Source: Rhizophagus irregularis
Taxonomy: Eukaryota > Glomeromycota > Glomeromycetes > Glomerales > Glomeraceae
Direction: 5' to 3'
DNA: 64,000 nucleotides
Assembly: GCF_026210795.1 (NCBI RefSeq)
Contig: NC_089454.1
Coordinates: forward strand, 2,728,001-2,792,000
Part shown: piece after piece, positions 35,393-47,579 of the stretch
How the letters are laid out: each line of letters opens with the position of its first letter
Numbering within the stretch: position 1 is the first letter of the stretch
Notes under the pieces: generated by a model
What the model saw: only the letters and a program-made list of their open reading frames with translations
Database searches by the model: none
Told to the model about the DNA's origin: nothing
Position numbers and translations under genes: made by a program

Positions 35393-35560
35393 ATGGAAAT
35401 ACTCGAGCAATGCAATTAAAAATTGATACCTATAATAATATAGTGTTTGAATGGATACCATATACAGTAATTAGTTCTATAATAATGGAAAAATAGTCCA
35501 TAATTATTTGATATACTTCTCAAATAAAAGTTTCTTTAAAATGCTTATATGGAAATATTA
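35393..35560 (+). pseudogene. Short protein-kinase relic
   Basis: GNTRAMQLKIDTYNNIVFEW followed by IPY, then a gap and VSLKCLYGN, resemble the FEWIPY linker and VALKCL lysine strand of another Rhizophagus kinase subfamily (not the K1-K5 type). The glycine loop and everything downstream are lost. Confidence 0.4.
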
Positions 35561-37190
35561 ATAATTAGATTAATAATTACAAATTTTTAATTAACAAAGG
35601 CATTATTTAATGTAAGTAATGGACTTGAAATAATGAGCAAGTATAAATTGAGACAAATTATTTATATATTAACTAATTGGAATAAGCAAAGTGAACGTGA
35701 TATTAAATGGTATCCATGTTGACGGTTTGGAATATTTGTTGTTTAATTTATGTACCGGATGGACATACCAAAAAAGTTGATAGTACGTACGCACGATTAT
35801 TGTTTAAAATATTAACGTACATATTTTTATTATTGCAGAGCTAAATAATTCAAACACTCGTCGATTGTATTAAAACAAACAAGTATATTTATTTAGTGAG
35901 AATATTCAATATTTACAAATTACAAAGAATAAAGAATACTTGATATACATATACAGTTAAGTTCATTTTTAATTGCCTGTTCGCAATTCAAGACTTCTGC
36001 AATCCCCATACAAAGTTCTTCTTTATTTACTTGAGCATTGCAAAAATATGTCACAACTCATAGAATGTTGCATCTACTGTTTTTCTTTCAGTCGAAATTT
36101 AAATTTTATTATATTTTCCATGAATCTGTCCAATCTGTACCAGCCAATTCTCCATCGGATATATCAAGATCCATATTTGAAATTATATTTATTTCTTTCG
36201 TCAATGCAGTAATGCGAAAAGAGAATTATGATAAAATATATGATTATTTATTATTTTACTATATACTCAAATCATCGTAATCGTACATAAATTATACAAT
36301 GTACGGTCAGTACGGACCGTACTATACTAATTTACTATATACTCCGATGTACGAACAAAATAATTATCAGTGTCGTTATTATTTGACAACTGACATTAAT
36401 TTCAAAATTTTATGATACAAAAAATTTGTCGAGATAAATAATAATCCTTCAAGTATTTGTAATATAAATAATTCCGAATTTTATACAAAACGAGAAATCT
36501 AAATTTTTTTACTATTGATACTTGGTACAGATGTACTACATTTTATCCTCTCTTACGAATACTTTATTCCATCGGTATTATGTAATCAATTATCCGCCTC
36601 CGGTTTAGAAAAATTATAGTATAAAGCCTATAAAATCTATCGTTGTATTTAAAAAACTCGTTTTATTGTTTACAAATATAGTAACTATTTTACGCCTCAC
36701 CAAAATTGGTAAGCCCCTGTTTTTAATTTTTATCTAGTTCTACTTTCTAATAACGAAGGCTTACAACTCGTTACGAAAAAAAAAGACAGCAACAACATTT
36801 TTTAATAATGAATTCGGATAAGATCGTCACAATTTATTAAGAATGTCGGAATTATCGGGCTCACTTTTTATATATCAATTAAATAGTCACAATGAAATAT
36901 CAAATTGGCACTAGAGTATAAATGGGAAAATATATCTCCATTAGGAAATCCCATATATATAAATTCATTTTCTTATTCCTGTTTTGTACCAGGTTACACC
37001 TGTATTTATCCCTTAGATAGTAATATAAACAAATCCGGTTTAACCAAATTTTATTGTTTAGGCTTAAACGCCATGTAACAAATGTAACAAACATCTGACT
37101 TTTCCGGAATTTCCCGAAAAATTTTGATAAGGAAAGTTATATACATGGTTTCAATTGTATCATCGAATTTTTTATGGCCAAATTTGATTT
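35561..37190. other. Intergenic region upstream of ZNFX1-like gene C
   Basis: No gene seen. From about 36650 (TTTTATTGTTTACAAATATAG, TTTACGCCTCAC, AAGCCCCTGTTTTTAATTTT) it resembles the 5' flanks of genes A and B. Short open stretches at 35973-36280 and 36900-37094 lack protein-like composition or paralogues. Confidence 0.5.
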
Positions 37191-37270
37191 GTTATTATTT
37201 CCCAAATCGGCTATGAAGAATTTCCTAATAAGTGATAATTAATGATTTAATTGTACCACATTTTAAAACC
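37191..37270 (+). promoter_or_regulatory. Conserved upstream block of ZNFX1-like gene C
   Basis: GTTATTATTTCCCAAAT, GAATTTCCTAATAAGT and TTAATTGTACCACATTTT match the blocks before genes A and B. It starts about 190 bp before the C start codon. Confidence 0.5.
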
Positions 37271-37377
37271 TCGGAAATTATTCATATGAAAGTCCTTTTT
37301 CCTTTGTCTTTCCGCTTATATTATTCCAAAAAAAAAACTAGAGAATTTTTTATTTATTGAAAAACATCGTATTAATT

Positions 37378-40300
37378 ATGACTAGAAAAAGGACAAAAAA
37401 ATTTTATCCTAATAACAATGATACTCAAAGAAATACTGACGATAGTGATAGCGATGACAACAACAATAAAAGATTAAGACCAAATCATGAAGGGCTTGAT
37501 AGTGGTAGTGGTGGTGATGGCAATGGTGATGGTCGCCATGACGAAAAACGTGAAAGTCGTAATGTTGTACCAGCACCGCCAAAACTTAGTGTTCCTGAAA
37601 TAAGGCAATCACAACAAGAAACCGCTATTACGAACTTTAGTTCTTCCGAGTTAAGTTATAATGGTAGTGATCGAATAATATTTATTATTAGTGGGGAACA
37701 AATTAGAACTGTTTGGAAAAAAATATTAAGAAAAGAGGAATCTTGGGATCAAAGCAAAGTTAGAATTTTTGTTAGTTCTGCATTAGCAGCAACAGATAAT
37801 CGAACAGGTTACGAAGTAGAAGAAATAGTTACTGAATTAGGTAATCCTAAATGTGGTCTCAAAAGATTGAGAGAAATTATAAATTTTTCTTCCATGTCAT
37901 GTGACGCCGGTCTTGATAAAAATGTGTTATCATTTCAATATGTTATATTACCTTTATTGGGTTTATTTACTAGAACGGCTATCACTGAATGTATTTTGGA
38001 AAAATATGTTCATGCAATTTTTATAATGGTATATAATAACCTTGTAAGTACCATTTAATAACGTTATTCATTCGTAATTTAATTAATAATAATTGTAATA
38101 CTTTTCTTTATTTTTTTTACAAAATAGGACTCATTTCTTTATAATAATGTGATGAAAATGTTAAGGACGTTGGTTCAACGTAATTCTATTGTGGATACTC
38201 GTGTTAGCGCTGAAAATTTACTGTCACGTGAACGATATTCATTTATTCCGTCTTCGTAAGTATAAACCTGTGATTTTATATCATATAATATATTAATTAA
38301 TTTTCTTTTAAATCTATTTAATAGTTTAGGAATATTTTTCTTGATAATCGTACGATTTCTTACAGAAATATTGCGTCGTATTAAAGAGGCGTCTATTAAT
38401 GAAACAATGCATAAAATTGCCAATGATTTATATCGATTAAAGGCTATGTATCAGCAATCACTTGAACAACAAAAATTTTCTTCAACAGATCAATTAACTA
38501 GTAATTTAGAGGTCAGAAAATATTTTTTCATGGTATTAGAAAGGGAGATGAATACCATGAATAAAATGTTAAATAATGGACGTAAGAATTTAATTTTTGG
38601 AGCTAGAAGTTGGAATGTAGAATTAGATCATCAATCAAATTATGGAGTATTAGCCATAGGAGCTGATGCAGAAAGAACTTATGATCCACCCGGTGAATTA
38701 TCAAAATATGGTAAAAGACATGATAATGATTTTTCAGAAATTTCAAAAATCTCAGTTATTCCTACAAAAGAAGAAATATTATGTGAACGTCGACCTTTTT
38801 TACCTTCTACACTTCGTAATTCATCACATTTTTTATCTGATGGACCAGCCAGACTATTTGATACACAATTCCGTCTTTTAAGGGAAGATTTATTAAATCC
38901 AATCCGTAGTGGCATATCTAATTTATTGACTGCATTATTACAAGAGCATTCTTCTTCTAATAATGGTGATTTAAAATTATCCAAAGAATTAAAGAAAATA
39001 CAAGACAAAGGTGGTAGATTTTCGTATAATGATGGTACGAATAGAAATTGTGATCTACAGGTATATACGAATATACAATTCGCTGATATCTCTTGTGATA
39101 GAAAAAGAGGATTTGCTTGTACTATAAGATTTACTCCTCCAATAACTAGTGCAAAAGATGCAATAGGTAGAAAAGAGTACTGGGAAAGAAGTAAAAAATT
39201 ATTGGTTGGTAGTTTAGTTACCCTTATATTACCAAATCAAAAACTTAAACCTACGTCAATAAATAAATTTGATTTTTATTCACTTTATTTTGGTGTGATC
39301 GTAACAAGAGATTTAAATGCTTTATCTAAAGATGAACATTCTGCGGAAATAGTTATTAATTTTATAGATCCATCAATCTATCCTATTGCGTTAAGTGAGA
39401 TTTCAAATTTTAGAAAAGGATCATTAGAAAAAAGATTTATGGTAGAATCAACTGGTGTTTATTTAGAAGCTTATTATCATATTCTTAAAACTCTTCAAAC
39501 TACGGATTCTTCTTCTTTACCTTTTGAAAAATATTTGACTCCTAATTTTGATGATATGAATAATGTTGAAGGGTCGAGCAGTACTCTTGATATTAAAGTT
39601 GAAAGTCCTATGTATACTAGAGCTCCAGGATTTCAATTTGATTTATCAATTTTATGTAAAAATAAACATCATTTGAAATTAAATGTTGCAGATAAGAGCT
39701 CTTACAATGAAGTGGTAAAAGATATCGTTAAATATAGTGATATCGGTAAATTACCCAATGGAAACCCTTACGGAATGGACGAAACTCAAGGTAAATCGTA
39801 AGATGTACTAAATATTAAATGATCTTAATTGGAAATAATTTTATTTTATTATTATTTTTGATAGCCAAGGCGTTAGTATCATCTTTAACACGCGAAATTG
39901 CATTAGTTGAAGGTATGCATTGATATAGCATATTTAATAATATATTGAACGGCATTAAAATCCAATTTTTATTCTTTTATTAGGACCTCCTGGTACAGGT
40001 AAAACAATAGTTGGTGTTCAAATAATGAAAGTATTATTAGCCAGAGAAAATCGAAAAGCAAAAATTGGACCAATTCTAACCATTTGTTTTACTAATCACG
40101 CTCTTGACCAATTCTTGGAGGTGAATTTTAATTGTTTGTATAATAAATTAATTACGCACATTTTTATTTCTATTCAAATTTAAACGCATTTTTTGTATTT
40201 TTATAATTGATAGCATTTACTTGATGAAAGGATAATGAATATAGTGAGATTAGGATCTCGAACGAAATCTGAAAAGATCAGAGGATTTACTTTGGAAGAA

Positions 40301-43300
40301 ATTTGTAGAAATCGTACTCATAACAAAAAGGAATCTTATTTATTAGCAAGATTATATGAAGCGATTGATGAGATAGAAAAAAATACTGAAAAAGTAAAAA
40401 ATACTTTATTTAGAAGATGGATGAAATGGAGTGATTTAAGTGAATATTTAATGATTGAAGAGAATGAATTTTACAATAAATTTGTTAATGTAACTGAAAA
40501 TGATTTACCAAGTTGGGTTTTAGCAACAGATGAAAGCAAAATTAAAAAATGGCCATTTGAGAAATGGTTAAGTGGTGAAGACATTTTAATAATTGAGAGA
40601 AAAAAACTCTTGTTAAACTCATCAAAGACTAATAAGAAAAATAACAAGAATAATAGGAAAAATAATAAAAATAAGAAAAATAATGATAAAAAATTAAATG
40701 AAGGGACTGAAGATAAAATGGATATAATTGATATTGAATTACAGTTTGATGACGCTATGCTAAATTGGATCAAAAATTACCAAGAACCGGAAGCGGATCG
40801 GCCATTGATTGTATTATTAAATGATCATTCAATTTGGAATATGTCAATAGTAGAACGAGAAAAACTTCATGATCATTGGCGTACAAAAGTTTATGAAGAA
40901 GCCGAAGAAAAATTGTCCGATTTACAAAAAAAGCATGATGAAAAACGTAAGGAAATAGATAATATTTATGATGAGAAACGTCGTCAAGTATTATTAAACA
41001 GTGACGTTATCGGTATGACTACAAATGGTGCAGCTAAATTTCAAAATTTAATTAGATCAATTGGTCCTAGAATTATTATTTGTGAAGAAGCAGGAGAAGT
41101 ATTAGAGGCTCATATTATTAGTGCATTAACTCAATATTCACAGCATTTGATATTAATTGGTGATCACAAACAACTTCGACCTCACATTGCAACTTATTCT
41201 CTTAGTATGGATTCACAAATAGGAAAAAATTTTCAATTGGATAAATCATTATTTGAAAGGTTAGTTAAAGGTGATAATGCGGTTAAAATTGAGAAGGCTC
41301 GACTTTTAACTCAGAGACGTATGAGAGGAGAAATTTCTGATTTAATTAGACACACACTTTATCCAAATTTAATTGATGGCGATAATACTACAGATTACGA
41401 GAATGTACGCGGAGCTCAACATAATGTATATTTTATTGATCATAGGAATCTAGAAGATCATTCAGGCAGAGAATATGCAATAAAATCTCATGTGAATATA
41501 TATGAAGTTAAAATGGTTGTTGAGATGGTAAAATATTTTGTTAGAAATGGATATACTAAACCCGATGATATAGCTGTACTTACTCCTTATTTAGGACAAA
41601 TGATTAAAATTAGAGATGCTTTAGCTAAATCATTTGTTGTTGTTATTGATGAAAGAGATGCGCAGAATATTGCTGAGATGGAAGAAGGACAGGAACAAGA
41701 AGGTGATGGTGCTATAAGCGTCGCATCAAAAAAATCATTAAGTCGACAAGTTACTTTAAGGACTGTTGATAATTTCCAAGGTGAAGAAGCGAATATAATT
41801 ATTGTCTCATTAGTTCGTAATTACTCTGAATTTGGACATAAATATGATTCCATTGGATTCCTCAAAAGTGCAAATAGATCTAATGTATTATTGTCACGCG
41901 CTCGTAAAGGAATGTATCTAATTGGTAATTCTGAATTAATGGCAATGAAATCTAAAAATATGTGGGCTCCTATAATTAATATTTTAAAAGAGCGTAACCA
42001 AGTTGGCTTTGGAATGCCAATTATATGTAATCGACATCCTGACTATAAGAATATTATCGCCAAACCTGAACAATTTGAACAAATTAGTCCAGATGGTGGA
42101 TGCTATGAAAATTGTAACACGAAACTTTCTTGCGGGCACATGTGTAAATATAAATGTCATTCAGATGATCCTGAACATATAGGAGTCAAATGTTACGAAC
42201 GTTGTTTAAGATTACATCCGGAATGTAATCATCCATGTCCAAAACTTTGTTTTGAAAATTGTGGAGATTGTGAATTTCTTATCGGAGATATCATATTACC
42301 TGGTTGTGGTCATGAATTAAAAAGTGCTAAATGTTGGCAAGATCAAACAAAAGATTCAATTAAATGTAAAACTAAAGTTCCTAAAAAATTACTATATTGT
42401 GAACACTATAAAGAACTTTATGTAAGCATAACTCTTTTTCAATTTTGCGATAACATTTTTGTTTTCAATTATTTATAACCTGTTATTTACGTAATTTTTT
42501 TTTAGTGTTTTGAGTCTGTTGATAATGCCGAGTGTACAGAAAAATGCAGTAAACAATTAAATTGTGGTCATGAATGTTTAAAAAAATGTTTTGAATGCCA
42601 AAATCTCACTATATCAACAGAGGAACCCGATAATGAAAATATGGAAGAAGATTTAATCATTCCTATTGAACGAACGCAACATGGAGAATGTCAAACTAAG
42701 TGTCAAAAATTATTATTTTGTGGGCATGCATGTAAACGTAACTGTCATGAAGGAATAGAATGCCCACCATGTAAGAATTATTGTACAGTAACATGTGAAC
42801 ATACAACATGTCATAAGCCTTGTTTAGAACCATGTGCTGTATGTGCAGAAAAATGTTTATGGGAATGTAAACATCAAGGAATATGTGAATTAAGTTGTGG
42901 AGCTCCTTGTGATAGATTACCTTGTAACGAAAGGTGTAATAAAGTATTAAAATGTGGACATAAATGTGCCGGAGTTTGTGGTGAGGTTTGTCCTTCAAAA
43001 GATTTTGTGTTATCTGTGCCCCTGAAAAAGTTAAAGATCAAAGTAAGTTTATCGAACCATTTTTAGATAAATTTTAAATTTTTAATCACTGAAATCTTTT
43101 CTTATTTTTAAAAAATAGTATCAGATGTGATTTGCAGGAGTACATTTAGAGAAATAGATTGGAATGAAGAAAGAATGATTGTTCTTACTTGTAGGCATGT
43201 GTTTACTATGGAAACTATGGATATGCATATGGAAATGAAAGATTATTTTGAAGGTTCAATTGAAGGGGGGTGGACATCGGTTAAAATACTTCCATCTTCA

Positions 43301-44928
43301 CCATTGTATATGAAAATGTGTCCAACATGTAGAGCACCAATTAAAAATGTCAGGAGATATGGAAGAATAATTAACAAGTACACATTAGACATACAAAACA
43401 AGAAATTCCTAACGAAATATAGTTCTCAATTAAAATCAATTTCCCGATCAATCATTATTCTAAAAGATAAATTGAAGAGGAATGAATTAAAAAACGCTTT
43501 ACCTAAACACGAACGAAGACCAATTGAAGTTGTAAGAAAAGAGCGTGATATTATAAACAAAAAATCATCTGAAATCACACCTCATTATTATTTTGAGAAT
43601 ATCGAAATACATCATGGGTTTGATAAAATTAGCGAAAAGGCTTGGACTACTCATGTTCAAAAATTACTAGATCATTATCAGAAATTAATTTCAATTATTA
43701 ATGTTGCAAAATTGCCACCTCATAAAAAAGCTTTTGATGCTGCCGTTTCAAGTTTGTAAGTATAAAACAAGTTTATTCTTTTTATATATAAAGGGATTAT
43801 TTTTTTAATAATTTTATCTTCTTAGATATCAAACTAAGTTAGCAAAAGAAGTCCCTGAAAATGATTTGGCACAAGTACAGAGCTCTTCCACTGACTCATC
43901 GAATTCATCTTCAAACTTTTATCTATCAAATATAAGTTCTATTCCTTCTGAAACTTTTAAAAAGACGCTTTCACAAGTAGGAATTTCAATACCGCAAGTA
44001 GATCGTAGAATTTATTTAGATGCATTTTTTGAAATCATCAATATACAAAAAATTCTTCATCACGAAATTTTATTTATAATTCAAGAATTATTAGAAGAAT
44101 CAACACAAAATGATATGGTTATTGATCATACATTAAGTATTAAAGAAGTTTGGAAAGGTTTTATTAAAAGATTACAATCTTCTATTCAAAAACATTTAAA
44201 TACAATAAAAGAAGTAGCGGAATCTACTCATTATGGTAGACATTTATTTTTGGCCGATGTGGAAATATTAGAATTTGATTTTAAATTGCTTAAATATCAA
44301 ATAAAAGTTGCTCCTACTGATAAAAATGGTCACATCAGTTGGAAACTTCAAGAGGAAATTACAGAAAAATGCAAGGATATTAAAAACCGTATTGAAGTTA
44401 TAATTGAAAGTAATAGATTTAAAGATTCTGAAAGGGAATTCAAGAATAGTATTCACAAGAGATTACTTGATTTATTGGAAAATTGTAATGAAGTTGAAGA
44501 ATTTGCAATTAATTTGAGCGGAATTTTACTTATGGAAGAAAAATTAGAAATTCATCGAGCTATGAGAACTGAATTTAGAGGTTCAGGTACAAATAGTAAT
44601 TCATATAATTATAAAAAATTTAACATCTTATATTTTTGAAAAAGATTTTTTTTTTATTGACATTATTATTAATATTCATTAGGACATTGGTATGAGTGTC
44701 CAAATGGTCATCCGGTAAGTAATTTTGATAATAATAATAATAATTTTTTATAGGTAACAGTATGATCATATAATTGATATTTTTATTTTATAGTATACGA
44801 TTGGAGAATGTGGTGCAGCTATGCAAACTAGTAGATGTCCTGATTGCAATGAGGTAATTGGTGGATCTAGCCATCAGTTAACCTCTACAAATAGAATTAA
44901 TTCAGAATTTGACTCTATGCCACAATAA
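37378..44928 (+). CDS. ZNFX1-like SF1 helicase, gene C (frameshifted near its end)
   Basis: Exons by alignment with gene A: 37378-38043, 38128-38255, 38325-39790, 39865-39912, 39984-40120, 40214-42421, 42506-43042, 43119-43755, 43826-44586, 44683-44714, 44794-44928. Helicase motifs are intact (GPPGTGKT 770-777, EEAGE, GDHKQLRP, FQGEEAN, LSRARKG), as are the NFX1-type fingers, a RING-like unit (LTCRHVF...CPTC, one Gly to Arg change) and the RZ-type finger (HWYECPNGHP...CGAAM...CPDC). At about 43003 a run of four T stands where gene A has five. This shifts the frame, and translation would stop just after entering exon 8, giving about 1733 residues without the RING-like and RZ modules. All later exons remain open in the original frame, so this is either a very recent mutation or a homopolymer error in the assembly. 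Confidence 0.87.
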
Positions 44929-46196
44929 TATTACAACTTATTTATTTATTTATACAGTATTATTGATTTTATATAATTAAAAATTCTTATATTTATTTGT
45001 TATTGGCATTATTGTTTTTTTTTTAAAAAAAAAAATATTTTAGTATTTGATTGATATATGTATTCAGTAAATGTACAGTACAGTAAGTACATCTTAAACA
45101 AAAAAATTTTAAGATATAGAAAATATTAATATAAATACAAATATTTTTTTTTAAAAAAAAATAATAAATAAGGATAAGTTTTATTACAAAATAAATGAAA
45201 GATTGGGTTTGTTACTTTTTGTAAGTTCATTTTTTTGATTCTTTTGATACCTTTGCCTATTGAATATTGATGCTAATCCGATGGTTAATTCTCAAATATT
45301 GACTAGTGAATTTAATTGACCAAAAAATATCAATTATAATTATCACATATAATTGATCATGCTCTTAATCATAAGACTTCAGAAATGTGTAATATGTGTA
45401 GTAAATTTTACCCGCACTATGATAATGTTGGCCAGCATTAAGTTAATAGATCTAATATTCTAAATTTAGTTACTAACATGATCGGACCAATCGATTAATA
45501 AGAAAGAAAAATTAGTTTTTCTTTGAAATACTTTTTTTACTTTAAAAAATATTAAATTAATTTCATTCACTTTTTGCTATAGCATAATTTGAAATGCGCA
45601 TCAAATAACACAATTATTATAATAATCACATGAGCTACAAAATTAAAAAACGATCACTTATTATTAAATTTTATGAATAACCTCTTGAGATTTTGAATCT
45701 CATTCTCTTGTTGAAGGTAACCAAATAATTATTTTGATATATACAATTTTTTATAATATCAAATTTCCTATCACTATCATGTACAATGACTAATATACAC
45801 TATGATACTAGTATCCGATGAAATGTTTTTAATTTTCACATCTACTAAATTTAACATCTGATAAAGAATTATTCATTGATGATGATTATGATATTAATAC
45901 TGTAAACAATAATATTTTTTTTACTGATTAAAGAATACTCGTTTTCTAAGGGCTGTCTCTGTTCAATTTTTTTTTTTTAGTAGAATAATTTAAAGTTGGA
46001 TGTCTACCTACATTGTTTAATGCAAAAGCAAAATGTTGATGGAATGATTTGAGTTGGTATTTCATAATTATTGATAGAATAAGGTGAATTAACACTCTAA
46101 TAATTACTTATGAAATTATTGAACATTTGAATTCATTATAATAAATTTCATTTAGTTTCATAAAAAAAAATAAATTAGAAATGAATAAATGTATTT

Positions 46197-46211
46197 GTAA
46201 CAGCCTGTTAC
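46197..46211. repeat. Palindrome GTAACAGCCTGTTAC, copy 1
   Basis: GTAACAG and CTGTTAC form a perfect inverted repeat around one base. It is followed by TCTTATTTGTAACA; the same arrangement occurs at 51132-51165. It may be the end of an undefined element or a protein-binding site. Confidence 0.55.
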
Positions 46212-46814
46212 ATATCTTATTTGTAACATCCTTTTTTTATTTTTTTTTAATAATAAATTTAGTATATAGTTTACAAATAAAATTTTATATGCAAAATTTA
46301 TTTTGGAAAACTTTTACTTAATGTACTTAAGACAGTTTCATAGACAAAATTTCAAGTTATAAGCAGTTTCTTGAAATTTTTTAAAAAATTCTTTTGTCTT
46401 GGTTACACGACTGATCTTTTGTTTTTGTTTACATTACGCCTGATCAACTTATAGTACAAACTATGGTATTTTTGTGATAAACTTATTATGCAATTGCTTT
46501 CTTTTTCTTTACAATATAATTTCAACACTTCGATCAAATAAAGCATGTCCTAGGAAGAGAAGAGGTAAGAAATTCTTGTAAAATTACTTTTAAGAATTAC
46601 CAATATATGAAAATTTTGTTATTTTAACATTTGAAAATAATAGATAATATATCAATGTAGAAATATTTTTTAAAAAAAGAATCATTATGATCTAATTTTA
46701 TGCGCTTAAAAAAAGAAATATTAATCAATAAATTATTGTTAGCATTTGTTTTATATTCATTTAAAATAATAGATCTTCAATTTTATTTAATGAGTAAAAT
46801 AATATAAAATAGAA

Positions 46815-46875
46815 ATTGTAAATAAAATTGTAAATAAAATTGTAAATAAAATTGTATATAAAATTGTATATAAAA
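46815..46875 (+). repeat. 12-bp tandem repeat, about five units
   Basis: Unit TAAATAAAATTG repeated with period 12; the last two units change to TATATAAAATTG. Simple AT-rich minisatellite. Confidence 0.85.
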
Positions 46876-47579
46876 ATTATAAACAAAAAAAAAATACATC
46901 TCAAGAACCTTATCATACAACTTTACATGCAGTTGTTAAGAAAAAAAGTTACACAAAATAAAAACAAAAGTTCATTGAAAATAAATAAGGAAATGCATAT
47001 TGTTGCCCGTAATTACTACACCTTTCTAGTTAATTTTATGATTTCATAAGGAAATTTTTCGTTTATAATATGATTTTCTCTAGTACAAAGGTGATCATGA
47101 GTGACACTTAGTGTGACAGGGGATTATAATGTTAAATTTACACATTGAATAAAATAAATGAAAAATCTAATAGAAAATAATTTTCTAGGATTTTTAATTG
47201 ACGTATTAAACTAGAGTACTATAAATTCGCATAGTTATTTTGGTTACAAGAAAATTATAGCTGTCAAGTCTGTGGTTGCAACTTGAAAAGCACTTGACGA
47301 CGTTATTGCCAGTCCTCCAGGAAAATATTTTTCTCGAAATTACGTATAATGTTGGCCTAAGTTGCGTCATAACTATGGATTACTATTAAATATTTGATGT
47401 TAAAATCCGAATTAACTAAATAAACAATTTTAAAAAATAAATAAAAACCAAAGTTTTACCACAATATACATATATGATCACTTAATAATCAACCTTCTTT
47501 ATTACTAATATCATCCGTTGTTTTGGTTAAATGAATAAAATTAATTTATATTGTACAGATAATTATATTATCACATTAC

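Larger units (their letters stand above)
44929..47579. other. AT-rich intergenic region between gene C and kinase K3
   Basis: No gene supported. Contains the palindromic repeat at 46197-46211, a 12-bp tandem repeat (46815-46875), a possible fragment of the dispersed repeat near 45430-45470 (GGCCAGCATTAAG, TAGATCTAATATT) and homopolymer tracts. A 65-codon Lys/Ile-rich open stretch (46852-47049) starts in the tandem repeat and is judged random. Confidence 0.5.

Noticed and set aside
46852-47049. 65-codon Lys/Ile-rich frame
   Set aside because: Starts in a 12-bp AT tandem repeat; composition is what random AT-rich DNA gives.
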